A model generated the notes under the pieces. That model did no database searches, was not told the origin of the DNA, and saw only the letters and a list, made by a program, of their open reading frames with translations. From the NCBI RefSeq assembly GCF_001888805.2, contig NZ_CP019113.1:1550001-1614000 (forward strand): a stretch of 64,000 nucleotides of DNA, given 5' to 3'. Below, piece by piece: positions 1 through 6,830 of this stretch (position 1 is the first letter of the stretch; the number at the start of each line of letters is the position of its first letter). This DNA is from Enterobacter sp. SA187. GTDB lineage: Bacteria; Pseudomonadota; Gammaproteobacteria; Enterobacterales; Enterobacteriaceae. The translations under genes were made by a program, and so were the position numbers.

Positions 1-2614
1 GAACATCGTAACGGGCGTCGATGGTCAGATCATTGGCGCTGTACAGCGTGGTGCCCACTGCCAGTCCCGCCATATCTTTCACCGGCGACGCGCCTTTGGT
101 GGTGAACTGGGTTTCGCCCAGGGTATCGGCCACGTAGGACGCATTATTGCTCATGCGACGGTTATCGTACTGGTGGATCCAGGAGATCTGCGCAAACGGC
201 GTCAGCGCGCCCAGCGGGGTATCCACGGTTTTCTGCACGCGGACGCCGATATCGCTGATTACGGACTGGGAGTGCGAGGCATCAACGTCCAGCGCCATGC
301 CGTTGCCACCGCTTTCCTTATAGCCATCAACATGCTGATAGCTGTAAGCCAGTGCAGCCAGCGGCGTGACCACGACCTGCGCAGGCAACGTCAGCGGATA
401 ACCGAATTCGCTTTGCAGCGTGACGGATTGACCGTTGAATTTGCCCTTCGCCGTGCCGGAGAAGCCGGTGAAATCAGCACGACGCACCGAGTCATAGTTC
501 TGACGGTTCACTGCCGCAGACAGATTCAGGAACCACGGATTGCCGGTGTAAGCCGCATAACCAATCACGCCGTAGTTGTCAGCGGTTGAGGTGTTGCCGC
601 TCAGGTTGTTTTTGCCGTGCACCGAGGTGTTGCTGTAGTTCATCGCTGCACCCACGCGCCAGTCGTCGCCCAGCGCGCGATCGGCACCGAGGATCAGGCC
701 GCCGAATTTCGCGCTGTAGCCGCTGACGTCGTCGGTGGTGTCCTGACGGGCATAACCGCCGAACGGCTGGCCCCAGACGATCCAGTTGCTGTAGTCATCA
801 CCGGTGGATACCCCGCTGGCGCCCGCCGTCTGCGGATTACGCACGGTATCCATATGATTGCCCACCACCGACATCGCCGTGGAGTTCGCCACGCCGGTTG
901 CCGTGCTGGCGCTGATGCTCTGCCCGGTGGACAGACGTTCGCCGACGCGGTTCGCTTCCTGCTCGCCGTCAATGGCCAGCGAGGCGTTGTAAAGCTCAAG
1001 CAGCTGCGGAGAGATACCGGAGTAATTCGCCAGACCACCCAGCGACGCCGTGGCGTTAGGCGTGGTTGCCCGTACTGGCTCAGCAGGCTGCGGTTCAGCA
1101 GGAGCAGTCACCGGCGGAGTCACCACCACAGGCGGCAATACCGGGGTAGTGACGACCGGGGTGGTCACTTCCGGCACGGTAACGACCGGCGGTTTTTCGG
1201 CGGGTGTCGTGACAACAGGCGTTGTTTCCACCGGGGTGATGACCACAGGCGGCGTGACCACCACCGGCGTCTCGACAGGCACGCTTACTTCAGGCGGTGT
1301 AACCACGACCGGTGGTTTTTCCAGGGTTACCACCAGCGCACTGTTCGTATTATCGGTGACGGTGGAACCTGTCACGAGGCCGTCATAGCCTGCGGCTTTA
1401 TAGTTCAGTGTCCCGGCGTTGTAGTTTGTGTTAGCGCTGTTCGCGTCGATCACCACATAACGCTGACCCGCCGCAAACTGATAGGTGTTGCCGGTACGCG
1501 CGAGGGAGACGCTGGAGCCAGCATCAACGGTAGCCGCGCCGCTGACAACCAGACGGCCATAGCTGGTGTCGGCAGCTTTATCGCCGGTCGCGATCGCATT
1601 ATCAGCCACGCCAAGGATCAGCGCGCCAGTGGCATTCTGATGGTAATTACCAGTGATATTCAGCGGGGTGTTCACCTGCAGACTGGCTGCGTCGTTCACC
1701 ACAGTGCCTGGCGTGTTGATGTTATCATTCAGCAGCAGCGAGCCGGAGCGGAAGAAGACATCGCTGGCGCTCTGGATCTTACCGATGCCGTTGGTGCCGG
1801 TCAGTACGCCCACGTTATTATTACTACCGCCGATAATTTCCAGCGACGCGCCGTTATCGGAGCGTAACGTGCCTTTGATCGTGCCGCTGTTGGCCAGCAC
1901 CATGGCGGAGCCATTATTACCGGAGGCATGAATTGCATAGGTTGTGCCGGTAATAGTGCCGTTGTTTACCAGATTCAGGGTGCTGGTGTTATTCAGATAA
2001 TTGTAACTGTAGATCCCGTAGGCACCGCTGATCAGACCGTTGTTAATGATCACGCTGCCTGCGTTATTGTTAATAGCGGCATTATTCCGGTTATATAACC
2101 CGACAAGGGAGCCGCTAATTTTACTGTTATTAGTCAGCGTGTTAATAAGGCCGTCATTGCGGATCCCTATATAGGCACTCTTAATTGTACCCTCGTTATT
2201 AAAGGTACCGATCTCACCCGTATTGTAGACCGCAGCATTATTACCAGCGTTATTATTACCTGTATAGGTAATGGTGCCGGTGTTATTCAGGGTGCCGATA
2301 GTGCCTTCATTCCAGATACCGTTAGACTGCGTATACATATTCGCATTATCAGCGCTGATGCTACCGTCGTTATTCAGCGTATTAACGGATATACCCTGCA
2401 TGACATGAAGCGCGGAGCCGCTGGGGGGAGCGGTGGCAGAACCCTGATCGGTAATAATGACCCGATCGTAAGCGTTGGCGATCTGCACATCGGACTGTGG
2501 GGTATTAATGGTGTAATCACTCGATATAGCGAGTGCGTGTGGTGCCAGCAGTCCTTGCGCGGAGGTTAAAGCAACCAGCAAAGATCCTTGCTGGCAGATA
2601 CGTAATTTATTCAT
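1..2614 (-). CDS. Autotransporter (type Va secretion) adhesin-like protein, 3' end cut by the window edge
   Basis: The visible 871 codons read without a stop from the ATG at 2612-2614. A signal peptide of about 29 residues ends in HALA. A passenger of about 400 residues follows, rich in Asn/Gly/Thr and built of short NNxGTI-like units, as in beta-helical adhesins. Next come a Pro/Val/Thr linker (plus positions about 1080-1320) with repeated PVVTTP-type units and an AidA/IcsA-type beta-barrel containing WGQPFGGYARQD-like and DARYDV motifs. About the last 50 residues of the barrel lie outside the window. By family knowledge the barrel sits in the outer membrane and the passenger is exposed at the surface. 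No strong Shine-Dalgarno sequence is visible. It is divergent from the lipoprotein gene at 2814. The ligand is unknown. Confidence 0.93.
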   Translation of the reverse strand, partial: MNKLRICQQGSLLVALTSAQGLLAPHALAISSDYTINTPQSDVQIANAYDRVIITDQGSATAPPSGSALHVMQGISVNTLNNDGSISADNANMYTQSNGIWNEGTIGTLNNTGTITYTGNNNAGNNAAVYNTGEIGTFNNEGTIKSAYIGIRNDGLINTLTNNSKISGSLVGLYNRNNAAINNNAGSVIINNGLISGAYGIYSYNYLNNTSTLNLVNNGTITGTTYAIHASGNNGSAMVLANSGTIKGTLRSDNGASLEIIGGSNNNVGVLTGTNGIGKIQSASDVFFRSGSLLLNDNINTPGTVVNDAASLQVNTPLNITGNYHQNATGALILGVADNAIATGDKAADTSYGRLVVSGAATVDAGSSVSLARTGNTYQFAAGQRYVVIDANSANTNYNAGTLNYKAAGYDGLVTGSTVTDNTNSALVVTLEKPPVVVTPPEVSVPVETPVVVTPPVVITPVETTPVVTTPAEKPPVVTVPEVTTPVVTTPVLPPVVVTPPVTAPAEPQPAEPVRATTPNATASLGGLANYSGISPQLLELYNASLAIDGEQEANRVGERLSTGQSISASTATGVANSTAMSVVGNHMDTVRNPQTAGASGVSTGDDYSNWIVWGQPFGGYARQDTTDDVSGYSAKFGGLILGADRALGDDWRVGAAMNYSNTSVHGKNNLSGNTSTADNYGVIGYAAYTGNPWFLNLSAAVNRQNYDSVRRADFTGFSGTAKGKFNGQSVTLQSEFGYPLTLPAQVVVTPLAALAYSYQHVDGYKESGGNGMALDVDASHSQSVISDIGVRVQKTVDTPLGALTPFAQISWIHQYDNRRMSNNASYVADTLGETQFTTKGASPVKDMAGLAVGTTLYSANDLTIDARYDV

Positions 2615-2671
2615 GATGTACCATTGCGATGTCGCGCTGTTTGTAAAAAGTATGTGCGGGTAGTAACACTG

Positions 2672-2687
2672 TTCAGACTAATCTGAA
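2672..2687. promoter_or_regulatory. Perfect 16-bp palindrome in the divergent region
   Basis: TTCAGA-CTAA-TCTGAA lies about 58 bp upstream of the autotransporter start, in the 199-bp space shared with the lipoprotein gene. The arms are exact. It could be an operator for a dimeric regulator; no known site was recognised. Confidence 0.35.
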
Positions 2688-2813
2688 TTTGTCTCCGGCG
2701 CAGAACACCCACTTAATGGCTAACAAAACAATAAGCGGTGCTTAATGATTTATCGGCGGAATTAAGGCGTACTTTAATATTTAACTTAAACCTCTCTCGC
2801 GTGGAGCCAGGAA

Positions 2814-3653
2814 ATGGTAATAAATCGTGGGTATTTTAAAGCTGTGTTATTGATTAGCTTCGTTTTATTGTTAAGCGGCTGTACTACCTCGGATCCCCGC
2901 GAGACTGCTAGCACACTTGCGAAAAAACGCCAGCTGACGGCGCGAGAATTCGTCACGGACTGGATTACTGTGCGCGGCTGGCAGCGCATCACGCCGCCGG
3001 TTACGCGTCTGCGGGTATATATCGAAGGGGATGGTTTTGCCTGGGTCAGCCGCACGCGCCCGTCTGACGATTCGACGCCGCGTAACCCGGTGGGCCTGCA
3101 ACTGGCGGCGGCGGATCCGTCGGCGAACGTGCTGTATCTGGCGCGCCCTTGTCAGTTTATCGGCCCGCCGCTGCCCGCCGCCTGTCAGCCGCGGGTATGG
3201 ACGGATCAGCGTTTTTCCGCCGCGGTCGTGGCGGCGATGAACGCGGCGTTAAGCCAGGTGAAGGCGCAATATCCGCAGGCGGAGTTTGAGCTGGTGGGCT
3301 ATTCCGGCGGCGGCAATATCGCCGCGCTGCTGGCGGCCCGCAGGCAGGACGTCATCGCGCTGCGCACGGTGGCGGGCAATCTGGATGTGGCTTATGTGAA
3401 TGCACTGCATCATGTCACCGCGATGCCGGATGCGCAGAGCGCCATTGATGTTGCCCCGGTCCTGAAAAACCTGCCGCAGATCCACTACAGCGGCGCAAAT
3501 GACAGTACCGTACCGCCCGCCGTGGCCGGACGTTTCCGTCAGGCGACCGGCCCGCGCTGTACGCAGGTGGCGGTGATCCCCGGAATGGATCACGGTGGAA
3601 ACTGGGCGGCGCTGTGGCCGGAACTGCTGGGGAGAAAGGTGGGGTGCGGGTGA
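2814..3653 (+). CDS. Lipoprotein with alpha/beta-hydrolase signature
   Basis: 279 residues. The N-terminus is hydrophobic with a lipobox LLSGC at residues 19-23, so the mature protein should be lipidated on Cys. The body carries a nucleophile elbow VGYSGGG (catalytic Ser), a later NDSTVPP segment that could give the acid and GMDHGGNW that could give the His. This order fits an alpha/beta-hydrolase (esterase/lipase-like) fold. The start is supported by a GGAGCC-like Shine-Dalgarno a few bases upstream. It stands alone, divergent from the autotransporter and convergent with the toxin gene at 3659. The substrate is unknown. Action on envelope lipids or on the neighbouring adhesin would be pure inference. 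Confidence 0.82.
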   Translation: MVINRGYFKAVLLISFVLLLSGCTTSDPRETASTLAKKRQLTAREFVTDWITVRGWQRITPPVTRLRVYIEGDGFAWVSRTRPSDDSTPRNPVGLQLAAADPSANVLYLARPCQFIGPPLPAACQPRVWTDQRFSAAVVAAMNAALSQVKAQYPQAEFELVGYSGGGNIAALLAARRQDVIALRTVAGNLDVAYVNALHHVTAMPDAQSAIDVAPVLKNLPQIHYSGANDSTVPPAVAGRFRQATGPRCTQVAVIPGMDHGGNWAALWPELLGRKVGCG

Positions 3654-3658
3654 GCGGC

Positions 3659-4015
3659 TTAATCTGCTTCGACGAGGGTGGAGAATCTGAGCAGAACATC
3701 GTTAACAACGGCTTCGTCCAGGACTTCAACAAACCGGGCGTCGCGGGCGTTGAGATCAATCATCCGGGCCTGATTGAGAAGAACCACCCCCTGCGTTTTA
3801 CTGCCAGAGCCGGAAAGCGAAACGGTAAACCCGGCATGACGGGCATAATTACCGCCCTGAGTAACCGGTGCGACGAACGCCATGCCCAAATCGTTAAACA
3901 GTTTTTTCGTAAGAATCAATGCCGGACGTGGTTCCCGCTGTTCGCTGCCAACAGCAGGATTAAAATCAACCATGACTATATCGCCGCGCTGCCATCCCTG
4001 CTTACGCTTTACCAT
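3659..4015 (-). CDS. chpB: MazF/PemK-family toxin, ChpB-like endoribonuclease
   Basis: 118 residues, the usual size for the family. The N-terminal RGDIVMVDFNP block followed by EPRPALIL is the MazF/PemK hallmark, and VAPVTQGGNYAR resembles the matching stretch of E. coli ChpB. By family knowledge such toxins cut mRNA at short sequences and stop growth when the antitoxin is lost. The start overlaps the antitoxin stop by 7 nt (ATGGTAA), so the two are translationally coupled. All family motifs visible by eye are intact. ChpB, MazF and PemK are close relatives, so the exact symbol is a best guess. Confidence 0.85.
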   Translation of the reverse strand: MVKRKQGWQRGDIVMVDFNPAVGSEQREPRPALILTKKLFNDLGMAFVAPVTQGGNYARHAGFTVSLSGSGSKTQGVVLLNQARMIDLNARDARFVEVLDEAVVNDVLLRFSTLVEAD

Positions 4016-4260
4016 ATTTCATTCCCCACTGGCGCATCCTTACCCCATATTTCTTCTTCGCTGGTTGCTGGTGCGCTGGCATCGCACTGTGCGACCAGTT
4101 CTTCAAGCGTATAGCGTTGACGTACTGGCGTCAGAATAAGCGCGCCGTCCCGGACTTCTGCATCCAGAGACTGACCAGCGCTGACACCCAGTTGCCTGAG
4201 AAGCAGGGCGGGAAGGATAACGCCATTACTGTTTCCCCATTTTTTGATTGCAATGCTCAT
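4009..4260 (-). CDS. chpS: ChpS/MazE-type antitoxin (AbrB-like DNA-binding fold)
   Basis: 83 residues, the same length as E. coli ChpS and similar end to end: IKKWGNSNGVILP at the N-terminus is the SpoVT/AbrB swapped-hairpin DNA-binding segment, and the C-terminus ends in WGKDAP..NEIW like ChpS. It should neutralise the overlapping toxin and repress the operon. GGGGAG lies just upstream of the ATG. A near-palindrome overlapping the likely -10 box sits at 4277-4294. Confidence 0.85.
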   Translation of the reverse strand: MSIAIKKWGNSNGVILPALLLRQLGVSAGQSLDAEVRDGALILTPVRQRYTLEELVAQCDASAPATSEEEIWGKDAPVGNEIW

Positions 4261-4276
4261 CGCGAACTCCCCATTT

Positions 4277-4294
4277 GTTTATACAAAGTATAAC
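4277..4294 (-). promoter_or_regulatory. Operator/promoter of the toxin-antitoxin pair
   Basis: On the minus strand GTTATAC-TTT-GTATAAAC forms a near-perfect inverted repeat and contains TATACT, a good -10 box, 17 bp or so before the antitoxin ATG region. A palindrome over the -10 is the usual arrangement for autorepression by an antitoxin-toxin complex. The protein-site link is inferred. Confidence 0.55.
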
Positions 4295-4508
4295 TTTCGG
4301 GCATGAGGTGTTCAACATACTCGCAGATAAACTGTCACCAGTAACGCCAGCAGAGTGCGCAGAAGGCATTGTTAACATCGCCGAAAGGGTACGACAGTTT
4401 TTGGACCGTCTTTGCGAGGCGCGCCGCAAATCGCGCTACTGTTTCCGCTTGCCGTTAATCGCGTCTGGCAGTAGCATCTTCCCGCACCTGCAAAATCAGG
4501 TGCCGGGA

Positions 4509-4536
4509 TTGGTCTCCTGATGTTAACTCGTTGGCG
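4509..4536 (+). promoter_or_regulatory. seqA-like target of the C4/CI antisense RNA
   Basis: TTGGTCTC (4509-4516) and CTCGTTGGC (4528-4536) are complementary to GAGACC/AGACCAA and GCCAACGAG in the predicted small RNA at 4575-4653. The same pair of blocks recurs at 4663-4699. Two target copies flanking one antisense RNA is the layout of phage P4 immunity (seqA-seqB-seqC). Confidence 0.6.
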
Positions 4537-4574
4537 ACATTGATTTTTATGTCGTGCGTTCTGCTACATCTCAA

Positions 4575-4653
4575 TGGTGGGCTGAACGGGGGCGCCGCAA
4601 GGTGCGCCGGTAGCCAACGAGACCGGTAAGACCAACTCCGTTCAGTCCCACCA
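4575..4653 (+). ncRNA. C4 / P4 CI-type antisense immunity RNA
   Basis: The ends pair in a long stem: TGGTGGGCTGAACGG (4575-4589) with CCGTTCAGTCCCACCA (4638-4653), one bulged base. Inside are a small GC hairpin (4591-4608) and the segment GCCAACGAGACCGGTAAGAC (4613-4632, continuing CAA to 4635), complementary to blocks on both sides. Size (79 nt), stem and flanking targets match the phage P1 C4 and P4 CI class, which block expression of downstream genes by base pairing or premature termination. It lies in the leader of the gene at 4711. No promoter or processing site was identified. Confidence 0.65.
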
Positions 4654-4662
4654 CCCATAAGA

Positions 4663-4699
4663 TTGGTCTCTTACGTGGTGGGTTATAAAACCTCGTTGG
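4663..4699 (+). promoter_or_regulatory. seqC-like target of the C4/CI antisense RNA
   Basis: TTGGTCTC (4663-4670) and CTCGTTGG (4692-4699) repeat the two blocks found at 4509-4536 and are complementary to 4613-4635. The second block overlaps the Shine-Dalgarno (TTGGAG, 4696-4701) of the gene at 4711, so pairing could block its translation. Confidence 0.6.
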
Positions 4700-4710
4700 A
4701 GTCTACCCTT

Positions 4711-5139
4711 ATGGCTACCTATATAGAGCAGTCCAATAACTTACTTACCGTTCCCTTCACCGCAGATACAGATTTCACCGTGCTGGCGGATCACTGCGAG
4801 CACTTCGCCGAAGCGCTGATTGAAAGCGATGATACGGCGCTGCGCCTCGCCATGTGCGGGCGACTCAATGCCTGTCTGACGCTGCTGCAACCCACGCTCA
4901 ATGATGCCATCCCGCCGCATCTTATTCCGGCGCTCACGGTTGATACCCCGCCTGCGGAACCGCCGCGTTTCGAACCGGAATCCGACCTGCTTTGTGAATA
5001 CTGCCTGACCTTAACGCGCGTACTGAACAGCCAGTCGCTGCCGCCGGATATGGAGAAAACTCTTACAGGATTGCTGTGTGAACTGGTGTGGTATTTCGCC
5101 GACATGATGAAAGCGCCGCGCTGGGTAAAAGGTGTGTAA
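4711..5139 (+). CDS. Small protein of a P4-type satellite remnant, derepression-protein-like
   Basis: 142 residues from the ATG at 4711, which has TTGGAG upstream; an in-frame TTG at 4663 is less likely. The protein is acidic, without membrane segments. It contains NNLLTVPFTADTDFTVLADH near the start, RLAMCGRLNACLTLL in the middle and a Cys-containing LLCEYC...LLCELVWYFAD half ending in KAPRW. This recalls small proteins encoded in P4-like immunity regions and sometimes annotated as derepression protein; I recognise the style rather than a characterised protein. The antisense RNA at 4575-4653 probably controls it. Function is unproven. Confidence 0.6.
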   Translation: MATYIEQSNNLLTVPFTADTDFTVLADHCEHFAEALIESDDTALRLAMCGRLNACLTLLQPTLNDAIPPHLIPALTVDTPPAEPPRFEPESDLLCEYCLTLTRVLNSQSLPPDMEKTLTGLLCELVWYFADMMKAPRWVKGV

Positions 5140-5159
5140 GCGTAGCCTGCTGTAAAAGC

Positions 5160-5206
5160 TTGCCGGGATCATGTAGGCCCGGCAAGCCTGCGCCGCCGGG
5201 CAAGCA
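5160..5206. repeat. REP-like palindromic element
   Basis: Between the gene at 4711 and the DUF1778 remnant, paired blocks CCGGGATCATGTAGGCCCGG and CCTGCGCCGCCGGGCA resemble the REP/BIME elements at 13801-13885. It probably forms a hairpin at the end of the upstream transcript. Confidence 0.5.
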
Positions 5207-5292
5207 GAGTTGAACAGATAAACCCTGTCACAACATTGGTATTTTGCATACGATATTATTACTGACCTGAAAGCATGCCGGAGGACAACATC

Positions 5293-5529
5293 ATGTCAGC
5301 GAAACGCATTATGTCAGTTAAATACGAACCACTGACTTTGCGCATTAAGCCCGCCGAAGGAGAGATGATCGGTCGTGCCGCTGGAGAAGCGCTGATCGAT
5401 CAGCGCATTATCATGATCGATCCTGATTCCTGTCAGAAATTTATCATGCGGATGGGTCAGATCCCTTCCCAGAATGTGTCGCTTCGAAAAACCATGCAAA
5501 CTGCCGCCCCGTGGGAGCAAAAAAAATGA
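5293..5529 (+). pseudogene. DUF1778/TacA-like antitoxin with an apparent internal deletion
   Basis: 78 residues from the ATG at 5293, preceded by GGAGG. LRIKPAEGEMIGRAA matches the N-terminal DNA-binding part of DUF1778 antitoxins, and ALIDQRI...LRKTMQTAAPWE matches the typical end. In family members these are separated by about 20 more residues, the rest of the ribbon-helix-helix and its linker; here RAAG joins directly to EALIDQR, as from an in-frame loss of about 60 bp. The frame is still open, so a shortened protein may be made. A toxin-like start overlaps its stop (ATGA) but ends after 12 codons. The family call comes from remembered sequence patterns. Confidence 0.65.
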
Positions 5530-5564
5530 TCACTACCCTGAGCCAGTGCAAGCCAGCAGATTGA
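5526..5564 (+). pseudogene. Truncated start of a GNAT (TacT-like) toxin gene
   Basis: ATG at 5526 overlaps the antitoxin stop by 4 nt, the usual coupling in TacA-TacT pairs, and encodes MITTLSQCKPAD before a stop. No acetyltransferase sequence follows before tRNA-Phe. The GNAT assignment rests on position only. If right, the pair has lost its toxin. Confidence 0.4.
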
Positions 5565-5655
5565 TCCCATGATGTTAATGGTGACGTTAGGGGATTTGAT
5601 TGAGAGCTTAACGCTACGCAATAAATAGAAGCGATTAAATGGGATGCCAGAAAGC

Positions 5656-5682
5656 AAAAAACCCGCCATAAGCGGGTTTTTC
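5656..5682 (-). terminator. Terminator of the tRNA-Phe transcript
   Basis: On the minus strand AAACCCGC-TTATG-GCGGGTTT followed by T residues lies 8 nt past the tRNA 3' end: a classic intrinsic terminator. Confidence 0.85.
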
Positions 5683-5689
5683 TGAATAG

Positions 5690-5765
5690 TGGTGCCCGGA
5701 CTCGGAATCGAACCAAGGACACGGGGATTTTCAATCCCCTGCTCTACCGACTGAGCTATCCGGGC
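5690..5765 (-). tRNA. pheU: tRNA-Phe (GAA)
   Basis: 76 nt. The minus strand starts GCCCGGATAGCTCAGTCGGT, has anticodon GAA in a TTGAAAA loop and a T-loop GGTTCGATTCC, and ends with an encoded CCA. This equals the E. coli pheU locus, which also lies beside the yjdC-dsbD genes. tRNA-Phe 3' ends are frequent attachment sites for P4-like elements, and accessory DNA is present on the 3' side here (3659-5564). I found no second copy of the tRNA 3' end that would mark the other attachment site. Confidence 0.97.
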
Positions 5766-5880
5766 AACGGGGCGCATTAAACCTTAATCGCTTTACGGCG
5801 TCAACCTTATTTCCGGAAATCGCATTTATTTGCTTAACTTTACGGCAGTTTGCTGCAATCTCAGCCATTTTTCGCCTGGC

Positions 5881-5898
5881 TGCACAAATCTTCCAGAC
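5881..5898 (+). promoter_or_regulatory. 18-bp direct repeat, copy 1, upstream of the araC-family gene
   Basis: TGCACAAATCTTCCAGAC, identical to 6760-6777. It ends 48 bp before the regulator start, next to a possible -10 (TACACT, 5922-5927). AraC-family proteins bind sites of about this size, so an autoregulatory site is likely. Confidence 0.55.
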
Positions 5899-5946
5899 AT
5901 TCCCCACGCGGCTGTGAATGCTACACTCGGAGATCCGGGAGGACAT

Positions 5947-6792
5947 ATGGCACAAGACTGGCTGGAGCTGCGGCAGCACGACGAAACCGGCATAGAAACG
6001 ATCCGCGCGCACTTTGAAGGGCACGCCTACGATCCGCACTGGCATGACAGCTATCTGGTGGGAATGACGCTGACCGGCACGCAGCAGTTTCACTGCCGCC
6101 GCGAACGGCATCGCAGTACACCGGGGGATGCCTTTTTACTGGAGCCTGGCGAGATCCACGACGGCGACGCGCCGGTGGCGGGGGGCTTTACCTATCTGAC
6201 TTTTTATCTGGATGAACGCTGGCTCGCCGATACCCTGCGCGGGCTGTATGACGCCGTGCCTTCGAGCTATTCGCTGCATTTTAACCGCACCATTGCCCGT
6301 GAACCGGCGCTCGTGCGGGCCATCGCGCAGACGTTTACCGCGCTGCACAGCGATGAGATGCGCATTCTGCAACACAGCACCATGGACAATCTGTTAAGCC
6401 AGCTGACACAGCACTGCCAGTGGCGCAAACGGCTGCCGGAGCAGGTGCAGAGCGCGGCCATTGCCCATCGCGCGCGGGATTATCTGTATGCTTTTGTCGG
6501 GGAGAATATCGGCCTTGACGATCTGGCGCGGGAAACCGGCACCGATCGCTTCACGCTGACGCGCTGTTTTAAACGGGAGTTTCATCTGTCGCCCCACGCC
6601 TGGCTGATCCAGCTGCGGCTGGCGAAGGCGCGGGCGATGCTGGCGCAGGGGGAGCAGCCCGCCAGCGTGGCGGCGGCGCTCGGTTTTGCCGATCAGAGCC
6701 ATCTCGGGCGCTGGTTCCAGCGTGCCTACCGGCTGTCACCGGCGCATTACCGCAGGCTGTGCACAAATCTTCCAGACCCGCGCGCAAAATAA
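5947..6792 (+). CDS. AraC-family transcriptional regulator
   Basis: 281 residues from the ATG at 5947, which follows GGGAGGACAT; the open frame extends upstream to 5830 but without a better start. The N-terminal half has a cupin-like sensor pattern (H-x-H near FEGHAYDPHWHDSY, and LLEPGEIHDGD). The C-terminal half carries the two AraC helix-turn-helix motifs (GLDDLARETGTDRFTLTRCF; ASVAAALGFADQSHLGRWFQ). The downstream LysE-type exporter starts 39 bp after the stop, and the same 18-bp repeat precedes both genes, so it probably regulates itself and the exporter. The effector is unknown, perhaps an amino acid. Confidence 0.9.
   Translation: MAQDWLELRQHDETGIETIRAHFEGHAYDPHWHDSYLVGMTLTGTQQFHCRRERHRSTPGDAFLLEPGEIHDGDAPVAGGFTYLTFYLDERWLADTLRGLYDAVPSSYSLHFNRTIAREPALVRAIAQTFTALHSDEMRILQHSTMDNLLSQLTQHCQWRKRLPEQVQSAAIAHRARDYLYAFVGENIGLDDLARETGTDRFTLTRCFKREFHLSPHAWLIQLRLAKARAMLAQGEQPASVAAALGFADQSHLGRWFQRAYRLSPAHYRRLCTNLPDPRAK
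6760..6777 (+). promoter_or_regulatory. 18-bp direct repeat, copy 2, upstream of the exporter gene
   Basis: Identical to 5881-5898 and located inside the last codons of the regulator gene (encoding part of LCTNLPDP), 53 bp before the exporter start. The spacing to the downstream start is close to that of copy 1 (48 bp). Confidence 0.55.
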
Positions 6793-6830
6793 CGCCACAG
6801 TCAGGGCATCACTTATAAGGAGCCCTGCCT

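Noticed and set aside
617..1867. Long plus-strand frames across the first autotransporter gene (617-1867, 1050-1388, 1653-1931)
   Set aside because: They are antisense shadows of a well-supported minus-strand gene; the products are His/Arg-rich without family motifs.
3614..4114. Plus-strand frame covering the toxin gene
   Set aside because: Overlaps the end of the lipoprotein gene and is antisense to a clear MazF-family toxin.
4248..4520. 90-codon plus-strand frame upstream of the antisense RNA
   Set aside because: No Shine-Dalgarno, no family resemblance, and it covers the toxin-antitoxin promoter and the seqA-like site.
4663..4710. TTG start for the gene at 4711
   Set aside because: It would place the seqC-like target and the Shine-Dalgarno inside the coding region; the ATG at 4711 has a good ribosome site.
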